From assembly GCF_963675165.1 (NCBI RefSeq), contig NC_087391.1, forward strand, positions 5,955,552-5,981,790: a DNA stretch of 26,239 nt. The letters are read 5' to 3'. Position numbers and translations under genes: made by a program. This DNA is from Halichondria panicea. Its lineage: Eukaryota > Porifera > Demospongiae > Suberitida > Halichondriidae. Under the pieces are notes generated by a model, which had not been told where the DNA came from, made no database searches, and saw only the letters and a program-made list of their open reading frames with translations. Position 1 is the first letter of the stretch; every line of letters starts with the position of its first letter. Positions 11,679 to 23,216 of this stretch are shown piece after piece.

Positions 11679-12402
11679 GCGCCCTGGGATTTCCCACCCC
11701 TAGCCAAAATTCCCCCCCCCCCCCTGGAAATATGATGATGTCCTACCAAATTGTACAGTCATTCAGATAGATCTATACATGTAGCTATAATGATTATTCT
11801 ACGTGTATCAGTCAAATCAGTTGAGAAAAAGCCTCTTACATACATCAGGAGTGCATACATGTATATCCAATCTAGCACAATGACATGGTACAGTTCAAAA
11901 GTTAAGACAGGAGATTACATACACAAAATGCATGTATATACAATTATTATTATGATACCCTTTGAAATTTAAACTTTACAACATAAGCAGAGCATGTACA
12001 TAGTGGGACCTAGCCTCGAGACCAGGCCGATTAAAATACGTATTTTAATCGGCCTGGTCTCGAGGCTAAGTGCATGGGACCAGGCTCTGTACACACACTA
12101 TATAGAGGTCAATTTGAGTACCTTTTCTGCTTTGTTCAAAACATTTTTTATTAATATCATTTCTGGTATTTCTTTTTCGCCAACACAGCCTCCTTTGGCA
12201 CCAGAGGCACTATTCACCCCCTCATAAAGGTCGACTTACTACAAAACAATTATTAAACATCGACTCTTTTGTAACGTCGACTCAATTTTATAACATAGAC
12301 TCATAAACATTGACTCCGACTGCTAATATCGACTGCTGTTTATATAAACTGGTTTAAGGCAATAATAATAAGGTCGACCGATTTTTATAACTGCATGAAA
12401 TG
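11679..12402. other. Non-coding AT-rich region after the gap
   Basis: No exon is recognised. It contains a run of 13 C at 11712-11724, the 58-bp palindrome at 12011-12068 and several GTCGAC/TCGACT motifs between 12229 and 12377 that look like a decayed short repeat. Confidence 0.5.
12011..12068. repeat. Perfect 58-bp palindrome
   Basis: The 29-base arm starting TAGCCTCGAGACCAGGCCGA is followed directly, with no loop, by its exact reverse complement; the centre is TACGTA. A related end, TAGCCTCGATTCCAGGCC, occurs once more at about 24188. The arm is therefore probably a transposon terminus and the palindrome two termini joined head to head. Confidence 0.9.
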
Positions 12403-12424
12403 AAAGCACCGCAGGTGCTGATGC
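12403..12424 (+). repeat. Dispersed-repeat terminus AAAGCACCGCAGGTGCTGATGC
   Basis: This 22-base sequence recurs exactly, in reverse complement, at 18430-18451, and in a shortened form (lacking five bases) near 16861. It contains the near-palindrome GCACCGCAGGTGC. It is best read as the end of a short dispersed element. Confidence 0.6.
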
Positions 12425-12589
12425 CTCGGTGAGGTGCCAAAGCTACTTTTGCAAATTAATTTTGCTTTGCATGCAGGAAGAATCCAGAGGAACGCCTAGA
12501 TGGGCGTGCCAGTCCCCAGCCATAAAAGGGGGAGGACATGTATGAACGTACATACGTACTTCTAAATGGGATGTTTGATTATGACAAAC

Positions 12590-12722
12590 AGGGAGAAAAG
12601 AGGAGAAAAGAGGTGCAACGAATGCTCTGAACGTAAAAGAAGATTGTGGTTTGTGTCAAACATGCAAAGACAGTCATGCTGTTGGGGGCAGTATACGCAA
12701 GAAACAATGCTGTCAACATAAT
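12590..12722 (+). pseudogene. CXXC-type zinc finger fragment with a frameshift
   Basis: One frame reads GEKRCNECSERKR, and after a shift of one base another reads EDCGLCQTCKDSHAVGG and then RKKQCC. Together they follow the CXXC (CpG-binding) zinc finger: basic lead, CxxC, then C-x2-C-x2-C with the GG and KQ-C motifs. The third cysteine of the first cluster appears lost, no start codon is visible and the frame is broken, so this is a decayed fragment. Source unknown; CXXC and PHD fingers occur in some animal transposon proteins, and a PHD ORF lies 1.5 kb away. Confidence 0.5.
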
Positions 12723-14202
<1,480 letters not shown>

Positions 14203-14442
14203 TTAACATATTGAGCATTTCCACTGTTCACGGATGTCATGTTGGTCAATCCTCACGCAATTAATGTGGAACCAACGTGGACAGTAATCACATCCCACCC
14301 AATTCTCCTCGTCTCCTGCCTGCTGGCACTGCTGACAAATGTTTGTGTCGATCTTTTTGTTGATCTTTTTGTTCATGCGTCTGCGTTTCACCACAGGGGT
14401 GGTACTGTGTCTCCCCTTCATCCGTTTGCTGCGCTTCAACAC
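14203..14442 (-). CDS. PHD-finger C-terminal exon, probably of a truncated or transposon-borne gene
   Basis: The frame has a very basic lead (KRSKRMKGRH, KRRRMNKKINKK) followed by a complete C4HC3 PHD finger: C-x2-C (ICQQC), C-x2-C (GCDYC), H-x2-C (FHINC) and the W-x-C-x2-C end (WKCSIC), then the stop. PHD fingers read histone tails. The open frame continues upstream to about 14493 without an ATG; the first in-frame ATG is at 14424. The piece therefore looks like the last exon of a larger gene. Its 5' side is occupied by the start of the plus-strand DDE gene, so it may be truncated by that insertion or be a second gene of the same element. A terminal PHD finger is known from some pogo/Tigger-like transposases, but no transposase homology is visible on this strand. 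Confidence 0.6.
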   Translation of the reverse strand: MLKRSKRMKGRHSTTPVVKRRRMNKKINKKIDTNICQQCQQAGDEENWVGCDYCPRWFHINCVRIDQHDIREQWKCSIC

Positions 14443-14610
14443 AGGAGTATTGTTTTCAGTGCAAAGTGTAAGAGCACGCTTTAGTTGTTTGTCACGGCTT
14501 CACCACTGCTCGCTGGATCTCTGTTCGTACCACTGTCTGATGGAGGGGATGTAGTTGTGGACATATCTAGCTGGTGTGACTTCTTCTCAGAAGTTTCTAG
14601 GTTTGTGGAC

Positions 14611-16739
14611 ATGCTTGAGAGGCAGTACGGCTTGGCAAACGTGGCCTTCACTGAGTATGCTGTTTTGAGGATCTCAACAACTATCAGAAGCCTGCAGAGT
14701 ATAGAAGAAGCATTGATCGCTCATGAAAACTCCGATGATTTAGAGGAAATAATTGGTTATGTAAACGAGCTTTCTGACATTTTAATGGTGCTACAATCTG
14801 TTTGGAGTAGTTATGAGGAGGCCATGAAGAATACCTCGGTGGTACAACGAGTACCACCTACTGTTGGTAATGGTAGAGGAAGGCCACGGTTTGACATAAC
14901 ACAGGAACAAATTGAATATCTTCGCTATCTATCATTTAGCTGGAGTTCAATTTCCTCGTTGTTAGGAGTATCAAGAATGACACTTTACCGGAGAAAAAAA
15001 CAATTTGGCATTTCTTCAACAAATTCGTCTCTGACTGATTCTGAGTTGGACGAGCGTATTCGTGAGATCCGTAGAGAGCTACCATACAGTGGTGAAACAA
15101 TTGTTATGGGAAGATTAAGAAGTATTCAGTGCTGTATTCCGCGTAAGCGTGTCAGGGAAAGTATCCGACGAATTGACCCACTGAACACTCCTTTACGATG
15201 GGGAAGGAATCGACACTCAAGAAGACCATATTCTGTTCCGGGTCCTAACTGCTTGTGGCATTTAGGTAAATAAGTTATAGTATGAGTGTTTATATCCTAT
15301 GACAGTCACAATATGCCATGGTTCACTTTCAAAGTAGTACCGTGGATGCAGTATATGTAATACTTTTTAACAAGCTAGACAAAATTAATTATCTGCAAGA
15401 TTTTGTGCCAAACTTGTCTAGTCTAGGGATCACAAATACCGCAGTTGGCAGCCAGGGGAGGTTGAAAGGAAGTTGAGATCGTGCTCAATTAAAGCTATAA
15501 ATGTGCTGAGTTGGCGCTATTATTATTGTGTCTAGTCAGCCTTTTAGTTATACTTATTAAGATATCAAGAGCTAGAGATGAGGAGTAGAAGAGCACCTAC
15601 ACGCCAGACTCCTGTCCAGGAAGAGAAGTCTCATCTCCGTAGATCTAGTACTTTAGCTAGGAGAAACCTTAGTTGAGAATTTTAAATCAGAAGGTGCAGT
15701 GATCAATGTTGTACAGCTTGGGGTGAGAAAAAAGTCAGACCGCTCATTTTCTTGATGTCCAGTAGTTATCTATGAAACTGTTGACCAGACACAAAAATAG
15801 CGCCGATTCAGCACATTTATAGCGATATTTTTTGCATGTGACTTAACTTCCTTCCAACCTCCTCGTTAATCGGTTGGCAGCACCTGCATGAAAGTAGGAT
15901 GTATTTATTCATAACCATAACAAGGCATTATGTATATTATTTCCTTTCCAGATGGTCATCACAAGCTGATAAGATGGCGTCTAGTGACCCATGGAGGCAT
16001 TGACGGTTACTCCCGCCTGATTGTCTACCTCCACTGCAGCTCAAACAACAAGGCATCAACGGTTTATAAGTATTTTTTGTCAGCAGTTGAGGAGAACGGT
16101 CTCCCATCACGTGTGCGTACAGATTGTGGATTGGAGAATTTTGAAGTCGCTCGTCACATGCTACAACATCGTGGTCTTAACAGAGGTAGCATAATCACTG
16201 GTAGTTCCACGCATAATCAGCGAATTGAGCAGCTATGGCGTGATGTTCACGGTGCTGTCACGAAATTGTATTACGAACTGTTTTACCACTTGGAGGAGTG
16301 TGGACTCTTAGACCCTCTAAATGACATGCACCTCTTCTGTCTTCATTATGTGTACCTACCACGCATAAATAGGGCCCTGGGTATTTTCAAGCGTGCTTGG
16401 AACAATCATGGAGTACGCACGATGCACAATGCCACACCTCAACAGCTATTCACGGAAGGTGCCCTTCGTATGCACATTTCTGGATTGAACCCAGTTGAGT
16501 ATCCCAACAGTGAGTATTCTGAGTACGGTGTTGAAGAACTTCATGCCGATGAAAGTGATGATAACTCTGACTTGGAAGGTGTTCATGTCCCTCAAATGGA
16601 TGCTAACAATCAATATTCTCATCTTATCGAATTTGTGAGCAATCAAGTCAATCCACTTGCTGAAAGTGACAGTCTTGCTATTGATATTTACCAGCGTGTG
16701 CTGCGAACAATTGAACAATCTATTAACAATATAACCTAG
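14611..16739 (+). CDS. DDE integrase-core (rve-type) transposase or transposase-derived protein
   Basis: Two exons (14611-15265 and 15952-16739) encode about 480 aa. Residues about 90-135 form a helix-turn-helix region ([15 protein letters not shown], then [17 protein letters not shown]). The integrase core begins at LWHLDGHHK, where the exon junction lies inside the codon of catalytic Asp219. It continues with [23 protein letters not shown] (Asp276) and [12 protein letters not shown] (Glu311), giving D-56-D-34-E with all three acidic residues present. This layout is known from an integrase-core family repeated in fish, cnidarian and sponge genomes. The C-terminus is acidic ([11 protein letters not shown]). 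No stop or frameshift interrupts it, so it is either recently active or maintained. The frame is open upstream of 14611, so an earlier start or an upstream exon (acceptor-like TTCTTCTCAG at 14581-14590) is possible. Confidence 0.8.
15444..15881. mobile_element. MITE-like inverted-repeat element in the intron of the DDE gene
   Basis: About 80 bases near 15455-15537 (GGTTGAAAGGAAGTTGAG, then ATAAATGTGCTGAGTTGGCG and TGTGTCTAGTC) reappear as an imperfect reverse complement at 15784-15864. The pair is flanked by the direct repeat GTTGGCAGC at 15444-15452 and 15873-15881. Inverted ends, short length (about 420 bp), no coding capacity and a possible 9-bp target duplication indicate a MITE; nine bases is typical of Mutator-like elements. 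The extreme ends do not match perfectly. Confidence 0.65.
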
Positions 16740-17496
16740 CTGACTTTGTTCATATATATATACTCACATATAGACATCACTTGTTTGTCAGTTTGTATTA
16801 TTGTGCATGTGATTGATCCTTCAAGATGGGAGGCTATAGTGATCGCATTATGTATAATTGAAAGCAGGTGCTGATGCATCAATCAATTATTTCCAACGCA
16901 TGTAAAATATCAACCGCGAACGCTTGACGTAGCAGCTAAGAATTTTTGTTTAGCTTGCTCCAAGAACGTTGTTAAAAGAACAAGAAAAAGGTTGCACAGC
17001 ACTAGTGCAGTCAACTCAACTTACTCTAGCTCCTTGTCTGGCTAACAGTAGCCACAGTTAGGCTGACTAGCGCTAGCTATAAATGCGTCCTACAGTGTAA
17101 AGAACACATACGCTTCTTGTCATTCTTTATTTCCTTTAATTTAGTCAAAATCTTTGATCTCCGCTAAAAAAGTTCAGACTAAAGTGCTCAGACGGTGTCT
17201 CTACGACAGCGGCTGATTCATGAGACTACAATGGCTGGGGCTATATAATTTTGGTGTATGTGTATGGGTTGATTTATACTATGTATAAAGTGACTATAGC
17301 TAGCTGTAGAAATTAACATCTCTTCGCACAATACTCAAGGAAAAGAGAGCTGCATGCTGTACTGTCCTCAGAGGAAAGTAATTACATTTCGTTTCCCCAA
17401 TGGAGCCACAACTGTTGAAAGATTCAGCCTGTCATGACAGACCGTATAAAGGCAAGATTTTTTATAATTATTACCACCTTCATTATAATTATATAG
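16740..17496. other. Non-coding region after the DDE gene
   Basis: AT-rich DNA with no recognisable exon. It includes a shortened copy of the dispersed-repeat terminus near 16861 (AAAGCAGGTGCTGATGC). No terminal inverted repeat partner for the DDE gene could be fixed by eye. Confidence 0.4.
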
Positions 17497-17693
17497 GATT
17501 TGTACGAGCATGTGTTCTGCTCCAGTCAATTGCAAGATACACCCTGCTTTGGCTTGTTCACTACTTATCCAAGGCAATGCATGGATCCACTCTGTCAGTC
17601 TGAAATTGACCTTCCATCCGCTATTGCTGTTGAGCTAGAATCAAAGGATCTCAATTTTCCGAACCCCTTAGACTATCTTCATGACGAGGCAAG
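17497..17693 (+). pseudogene. Possible upstream exon of the HECT-like pseudogene
   Basis: An open stretch after an acceptor-like TATATAG encodes DLYEHVFCSSQLQDTPCFG and a segment ending NPLDYLHDEA. It precedes the HECT-like pieces on the same strand. A GT donor at 17694 would leave phase 2, which does not fit the next exon (phase 0); a GC donor two codons earlier (GAG|GCAAGG) would fit. No domain is recognised. Confidence 0.3.
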
Positions 17694-18041
17694 GTTTAGT
17701 ATAAATTTCAAAATTCAATAATTGCAGCGCTTTGGTATAGTAGATAAGATCTGGATATAACATTATTGGAGAATCAATCTCTCCGAACTCTGCTTTCTCT
17801 TTTAAGAGTAACAAAGTACGCTTCACCCTTACCCCTAGTGTCGTTGGCTTTAGGTACAGCCTAGCTAGCTAAAGTCTATTTGAGTTGAGTTCAACCCCGG
17901 AAATTATGTGGTCAATTATGGCTTCGTTTATGCTTTATATGTGTGGTGGAGTATGCCTGGGACTTTTACATGGTACCCTTACTATAATGACCTGATATGT
18001 CCTTCGAACCACACAATGTTTATTGTAATATTTATTTTTAG

Positions 18042-19683
18042 GGTGACTTACCAGCTCTGAATGTGAAAGAAGATGCTAAGGTGTTACGTAAAGGTATGTA
18101 TATAATAGTAATTATGCCTCGAGGTGTAGCCACACGAGGGATACGGTAAAGCTGACTGTGTATCTGCATGTGTGTCTTTTCCAGCTTTAACTGCTCAACG
18201 GTTGCAATGCGACGAAAACTAACAGCTTCTATGCTTTGAGCCACGTTGTTTTGGATTTTGCTTTGTGGATAAAGTGCGTCCAACCTCCTCTGAGTTTGCA
18301 TAGGGTCTATGTTGTGCTTTGGAGGAATGATGTGAGAATAGGCGATTTGATAGGCTGTTACTTGTGCTTGAGAATAAAAGAATAGCATAATAGGAAATTA
18401 TCTTGAGCATAACAACCCCTACCATTACAGCATCAGCACCTGCGGTGCTTTTTTACACAGCAAGTAGCATGTTACAAACAAGAAAATGTTGTGGCTATAT
18501 AGAGTCGAGGCAATAATTATTGTTTCCGCGAACGTATGCATAGTTGTGTCTACTCGTTAATTTTGTTCCTGTTAATACATGTGTACACTATAAACGTTGA
18601 ATCCCTTTTTATTAGCGGATAGTGCCCGTCAGCAGTTTATGGAGTCACTGGCTCTCAGAAGCAGTCTTCCTTTCATCATCACTCGCCAGCATGTGTTTGA
18701 AGAAATAATACTTCTCTACCGCAACCACGAGCAAGATGTCCTGCAAGTGTATCCGTTAGAGTTAAGTTTGCTGATGAGCGAGCAATGAGTTACGAGGGAT
18801 CTCTTTTCTGCGTTCTTTGAAGAAGCGTATAAGAAGCTGTTCGATGGATCCTCACTTCTCTGCCCCATTGTTCATCCCGGAATGGATGTGTCCAACCTCA
18901 AGACAGTGGGCTTAATCATTTCTCATGCATACTTATTAACCGGACTGTTGCCTACTCGGGTTTCATTTCCATGTCTAACACAATCTGTATTAGGTATTGA
19001 TGTTGTTATATCCTGAGGGGGTGCTCTTAGATTGTTTTGTGGACACCATTAGTAATCATGAAAGAGATATCATCAAGCAGGCAATTCAGTATGGTGCAGA
19101 CTCGAGCTCATTCACACCTTCCCTCCAATCAAATTTAATAAACATCCTCAGTCGCTTTAACATCCGTGAAATCCCAACCCCCCTGAATCTTCGGCAAATG
19201 CTAATTAACATATCCAAGTACGAATTTCTAGCCAAACCTGTGCATGGCTGCTCTTGTTTTGATGAATTTAGGTGCACCAGCTCAACATAAGCCTTTTTGG
19301 AAAACTGTCGACGTAAACAAATTGCTATCTATTTATCGTGCACAGAGTGTTTCCACATCTATGACTCTCAAAATGTTTGAGAATGCCGAGGGCGCAAATG
19401 AAATTCAAACACGCATTTTGCTGTACCTCAGACAGTATATTGGGAATATGTCGAACGATGAATTCGTACATTTTTGAGATTTGTAACTGGGGCTGCAACC
19501 TGTTCATCCCTGCAAGTTTCGGTGCTTTTCAACAACACAGACGGATTTTCGAGACGACCTATCGCTCACACTTGCTCACCCTCAATTGAACTATCTACAA
19601 GCTACCGCACATACAAGGAATTTGTGGATGAATTTAAGGCTTGTCTTAATTCATCATACGCATGGCTAATGGATTCTGTCTGA
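18042..19683 (+). pseudogene. HECT-like ubiquitin ligase pseudogene (C-terminal region)
   Basis: Exon 18042-18093 (GDLPALNVKEDAKVLRK) splices in phase to 18616. From there pieces of a diverged HECT-type domain follow in order: ITRQHVFEEIILLYRNHEQ; DLFSAFFEEAYKKLFDGSSL; SHAYLLTGLLPTRVSFPC; PEGVLLDCFVDTISNHERD; NLRQMLINISKYEF; IYRAQSVSTSMTLKMFE; RFVTGAATCSSLQVSVLFNN, ending with RRPIAHTCSPSIELSTSY near the C-terminus. The frame breaks near 18760, 18797 (an apparent loss of about 11 bases), 18993, 19243 and 19474, and no introns at those points restore it. HECT-like proteins with an FVTG...RRPIAHTC ending are a large family in sponges and other animals. The catalytic cysteine region corresponds to the AHTC segment. 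Five breaks make a functional ligase unlikely. Confidence 0.72.
18118..18451 (-). mobile_element. Short dispersed element inside a HECT-pseudogene intron
   Basis: The intron 18094-18615 contains a GC-richer block that starts at GCCTCGAGGTGTAGCCACAC and ends at the 22-base terminus shared with 12403-12424. The shared end and the location inside an intron suggest a non-autonomous element of about 330 bp. Its left boundary is approximate and no target duplication was found. Confidence 0.45.
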
Positions 19684-21620
19684 CTCAATAGATATACATA
19701 TAATATGTCGTGCCTCACTATAATAGTATACATGTATGCATGCATGGCATGGGCCGCATGCATGGCTAAATTATCTGACTCAATAGTATAGATATTATAT
19801 AATTATGTCATTGTGCCACACAATTTGTGCTGATGTATTTCGTTTATATGAATACAACTTCCAGAAATGACTTGACTGTGCTTATGTATAGGGAGTGACA
19901 ATTAACCATTAATAACTGAAATTGAGGTTCTTAATTATAGTAATTGTCAATAATTAAGAAACTCGATGGTGCTCAAATACACATTAATACCAAAGTCACT
20001 ACTTTCAGCCATTGGGTTTAGTAATTCTGACAATCATGTTCTGATGAATTTGAAGGAACATTATATACACGCACTGTATATAATCACTCTGCTCTAGTGC
20101 ATGTGCCATCTTTTGCTTCATATGTTCGTCCACTCATTCAAATGCCATCAATACTTCTTTGAAATCATATAGTGCACCTGACACGAACACTTGATGAGGC
20201 GAGAGATTGTGCTCTGTCCTAACAACAGCATGGTCATCTCACCCATCTCAAAACTCAGCTATTGAATTGGTAAATGAACATAGTGGAGGGCAAATCGATG
20301 AATATTATTGCTTGGGTCTAGGAAGCCACTATGCTCGAGATAATAGAAAAGTCTGTAGTACAACAACTGCCTACAGTCATGCAACGGTGTAAATCTCTCC
20401 AAAAACGCTCAATGCGTTGATTATGCACCGAACTGCCTGTTCATACTATACAAACTTAATTTTTAGTAATAAATTACCTGATTGCGTACAACAATTTAAT
20501 TGATTCTCGACCTATATGTACCTATTATGCGAATGCATGGTGATGCCGATGGAACATCGGGACAGACACATGCAACTACAAGCAGTTAAGCTATTTATTT
20601 CAGCTGTATGTTTCACGTAAAAAAGGTATGTATGGCAGCTGTATACCTATTTCCTAATAGTACCAGCAGCATGCACCTACACAACTGCATGCATGCATGT
20701 GTACACATGCACACTCTTGAGTAATTAAAAGTGTGACAGGCATAATTCAACTGCTCAACCTAGCTTGCTTCTATAAGCCATTGCATAACACCGTATTGCT
20801 GGTTACAGGAATTTCAGTAAGTAAGCAGCCGTCAGGTGAACATAATCATAATAATAATTATACTGAGTGGTATAAGACATCTTTTAATATAGTTGCACAT
20901 AATTGTACACTTGTGGACACAACAAAGATCATGCAGAGTTATTGGAAATGGTTATATTGATGTACTATGATAATAGCTGTCCATCCAATATAATAGTGGT
21001 GAGGAAAATAAGTTATAGCTTTAAGTGGTGAGGAATAAAGTTATTATGTAGCTAGCTAAAGCAACAAAGTCCAAGCCAAAGTTCAGACTGATCTTTGACA
21101 ATGTATGTATATAATTATACACAAGTACAAATTCAACCATCACTTCACTTGTCTCCTAGAACTATGCGCATGGGTCCAAAGGTCAAGAATGCAATACGCA
21201 ATAATTTTCTAGTGTCATTATCCTTGACCTTTTGACCCTGTCGAACCTCCTCTGGCACCTACCTAACACTTTTTCTAGTCCTCCACTGAATTTCCCCAGT
21301 ATATACATAGGAGAGCCAATGGGCACTAAAACTATAAAACTCTCCTATATTACTTCAGGGAATAATTAATGCTCGGTACTAAATCTCTCCTATAATAACG
21401 TACAGCTTTCATTGGGTGATGAAAATATGTATGTATTGGCATTCTTGCATGGTTAAAGTAACTAGCTAATTTTTAACCTCAGTATAGTAGTCAAGGTCAA
21501 CAAGGTTTTTCACAATGACAGGTGTCTAGAATACCACACAGCATGTTATTGCACTTGAAACAGGAAACATGACAATAAAAAGCTGTTTATAAAACACCAT
21601 TTTATATAAATTATAATAAA
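19684..21620. other. Gene-poor AT-rich region
   Basis: No supported gene. Around 20080-20215 short open stretches in two frames (for example HVPSFASYVRPLIQ) may be decayed coding sequence, but no family is recognised. The region has many ATAATTAT and GCATGCAT motifs and no RNA gene signature that I can see. Confidence 0.4.
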
Positions 21621-21832
21621 TATCGTATAGCAGGTAATTCGTGGGGTAAAAAATTCGTTCAACTCGAAAAACGGTGGTTTTCGTGAGTAAAATTTTTAAT
21701 TAGTCTCATGGCCTGCATTGCATTCCTACATTCCGGTAAGCCACGCCTACGTTAAAATTTCGTGGAGGTCAGCTTGCCCAAGCTAGAAAATAACGAATAT
21801 TTTAACCCACGAAAATTACTCGCTATACGGTA
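21621..21832. mobile_element. 212-bp MITE with terminal inverted repeats
   Basis: The left end TATCGTATAGCAGGTAATTC and the reverse complement of the right end TACCGTATAGCGAGTAATTT match over about 38 bases at roughly 80% identity, continuing into TCGTGGG-TAAAA--ATTCGTT. The element has no coding capacity and starts and ends with TA, compatible with TA target insertion. Confidence 0.75.
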
Positions 21833-23135
21833 GTGATGTAAAGTAGTAAACAACAATTGACATTGTGCATGGTGAAGCCATTATAGGTACAGTATACTAA
21901 GGCAGTCTTGATCTGAGACAGTCAACAATGTAGTATGACCAACTAAGGTGCTGCTAGACGATGAAGTGAGTTGGCCCTTGAAATAATTATTATGACTGAT
22001 CAAATTCAGCCTGAGGAGCAGTTTTGGAGGTACACCTGAGAATAGAAGGCACAAGTGGTTTCTTATAGGATACAATGTCCACTATAATAAAATTATTACC
22101 ACTATACTGTAAACATGTATACACTATATTATAGTTAAGCTGGTGATTTTTCCTTTAACCCACTAGCCTGGTCTAAAATAACCCTGATTATAAGTTTGTA
22201 ATTATAGCTCACCAAAAAACTTGATCAAAGGAAGTGTGTCATAAATTTCTTTTAAGTGGAGGTAGAGGTAAAACAGAGGGGTGAAAGAGGGAGACACCAC
22301 GAGACAGTCCAACATGCTCCGATCTGATACTTATAGGGAACTTTCACCTCTAAGTCTCCACAGCAAGCGCTATTAAATGTAGTGCGCTGTTTAAGATATT
22401 ACATGCGCGTTATGGTACTTATACGTTATAGTACTTAAAGCTTCATGCACTGTTTGCATAATAATAATCTACTAACCACCCACGCATAAAATAATTAATT
22501 GTATGGCCACATGAGCTTGAAATAATACCATGAGACTGCTGTTTAATCGCTGCTAACTCACATGTATATAGTGTACTTACAATATTTTCTGTTCAGCTGT
22601 TGTTAAATGTGGCTTCGCAATTAATCTCTTTCGGTCAGCAGATTTTGGTAACACAAGAGTATACATCTGTATATTGAATAAGTCGTTAGAAATTAGCATT
22701 ATGAAAAGAGTGTACTTTCCTTATAACAACTGCACACATACGTATATACAATTCACATGTAAGTTTACTACTCACTGAGCTGGGATATAACACAGGCACA
22801 TGGAAACCTATCTCTATGTCATGTATTCATGTATAACATTACTATAAAGGGGTGACATACCAGGCTTTGTACAGATACCAGAAATGAAGCTAGAGCAAAT
22901 GAGAATAAACGCTTGTCCAGTTTTGGTACTATGCACCCAAAAAATGGTTCTTCTTATTGCATACAAACATAGACACCTAAAATTTCAGCCCAGTTTACAG
23001 AGGCATAACAGAACAACATGTACATGTGTGTATAATCAAAACAGCACAACTCATGTTTTCATTGCAGGTAATTGTTTACGTTGAGTTTCATGCCATACAT
23101 TGAAAGGACTAGATGTTGGATTAAGTTGAAGGTAC
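21833..23135. other. Non-coding region
   Basis: AT-rich DNA. A possible minus-strand terminal exon follows an acceptor-like TTCTATTCTCAG (complement near 22035) but is open in two frames, so it is not called. No other feature is supported. Confidence 0.35.
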
Positions 23136-23216
23136 TTGCTTGGCTAACCTTTGTTTAATTTCTTTCCACTTTTCTGATGCAGCCTTATTTCTGTCATAAA
23201 AACATTGAAACACCCT
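23136..23216 (-). CDS. Possible internal exon of an unrecognised gene
   Basis: An 81-base phase-0 exon is bounded by TTTATGCAG and by the donor CAA|GTACCT. It encodes 27 residues, RVFQCFYDRNKAASEKWKEI and then KQRLAKQ, a charged helix-like segment unlike the surrounding AT-rich DNA. No partner exon could be fixed and the family is not recognised. Confidence 0.28.

Noticed and set aside
14485-14610. N-terminal extension of the DDE protein upstream of the ATG at 14611
   Set aside because: The frame is open but has no ATG and overlaps the upstream part of the opposite-strand PHD frame; kept only as an alternative.
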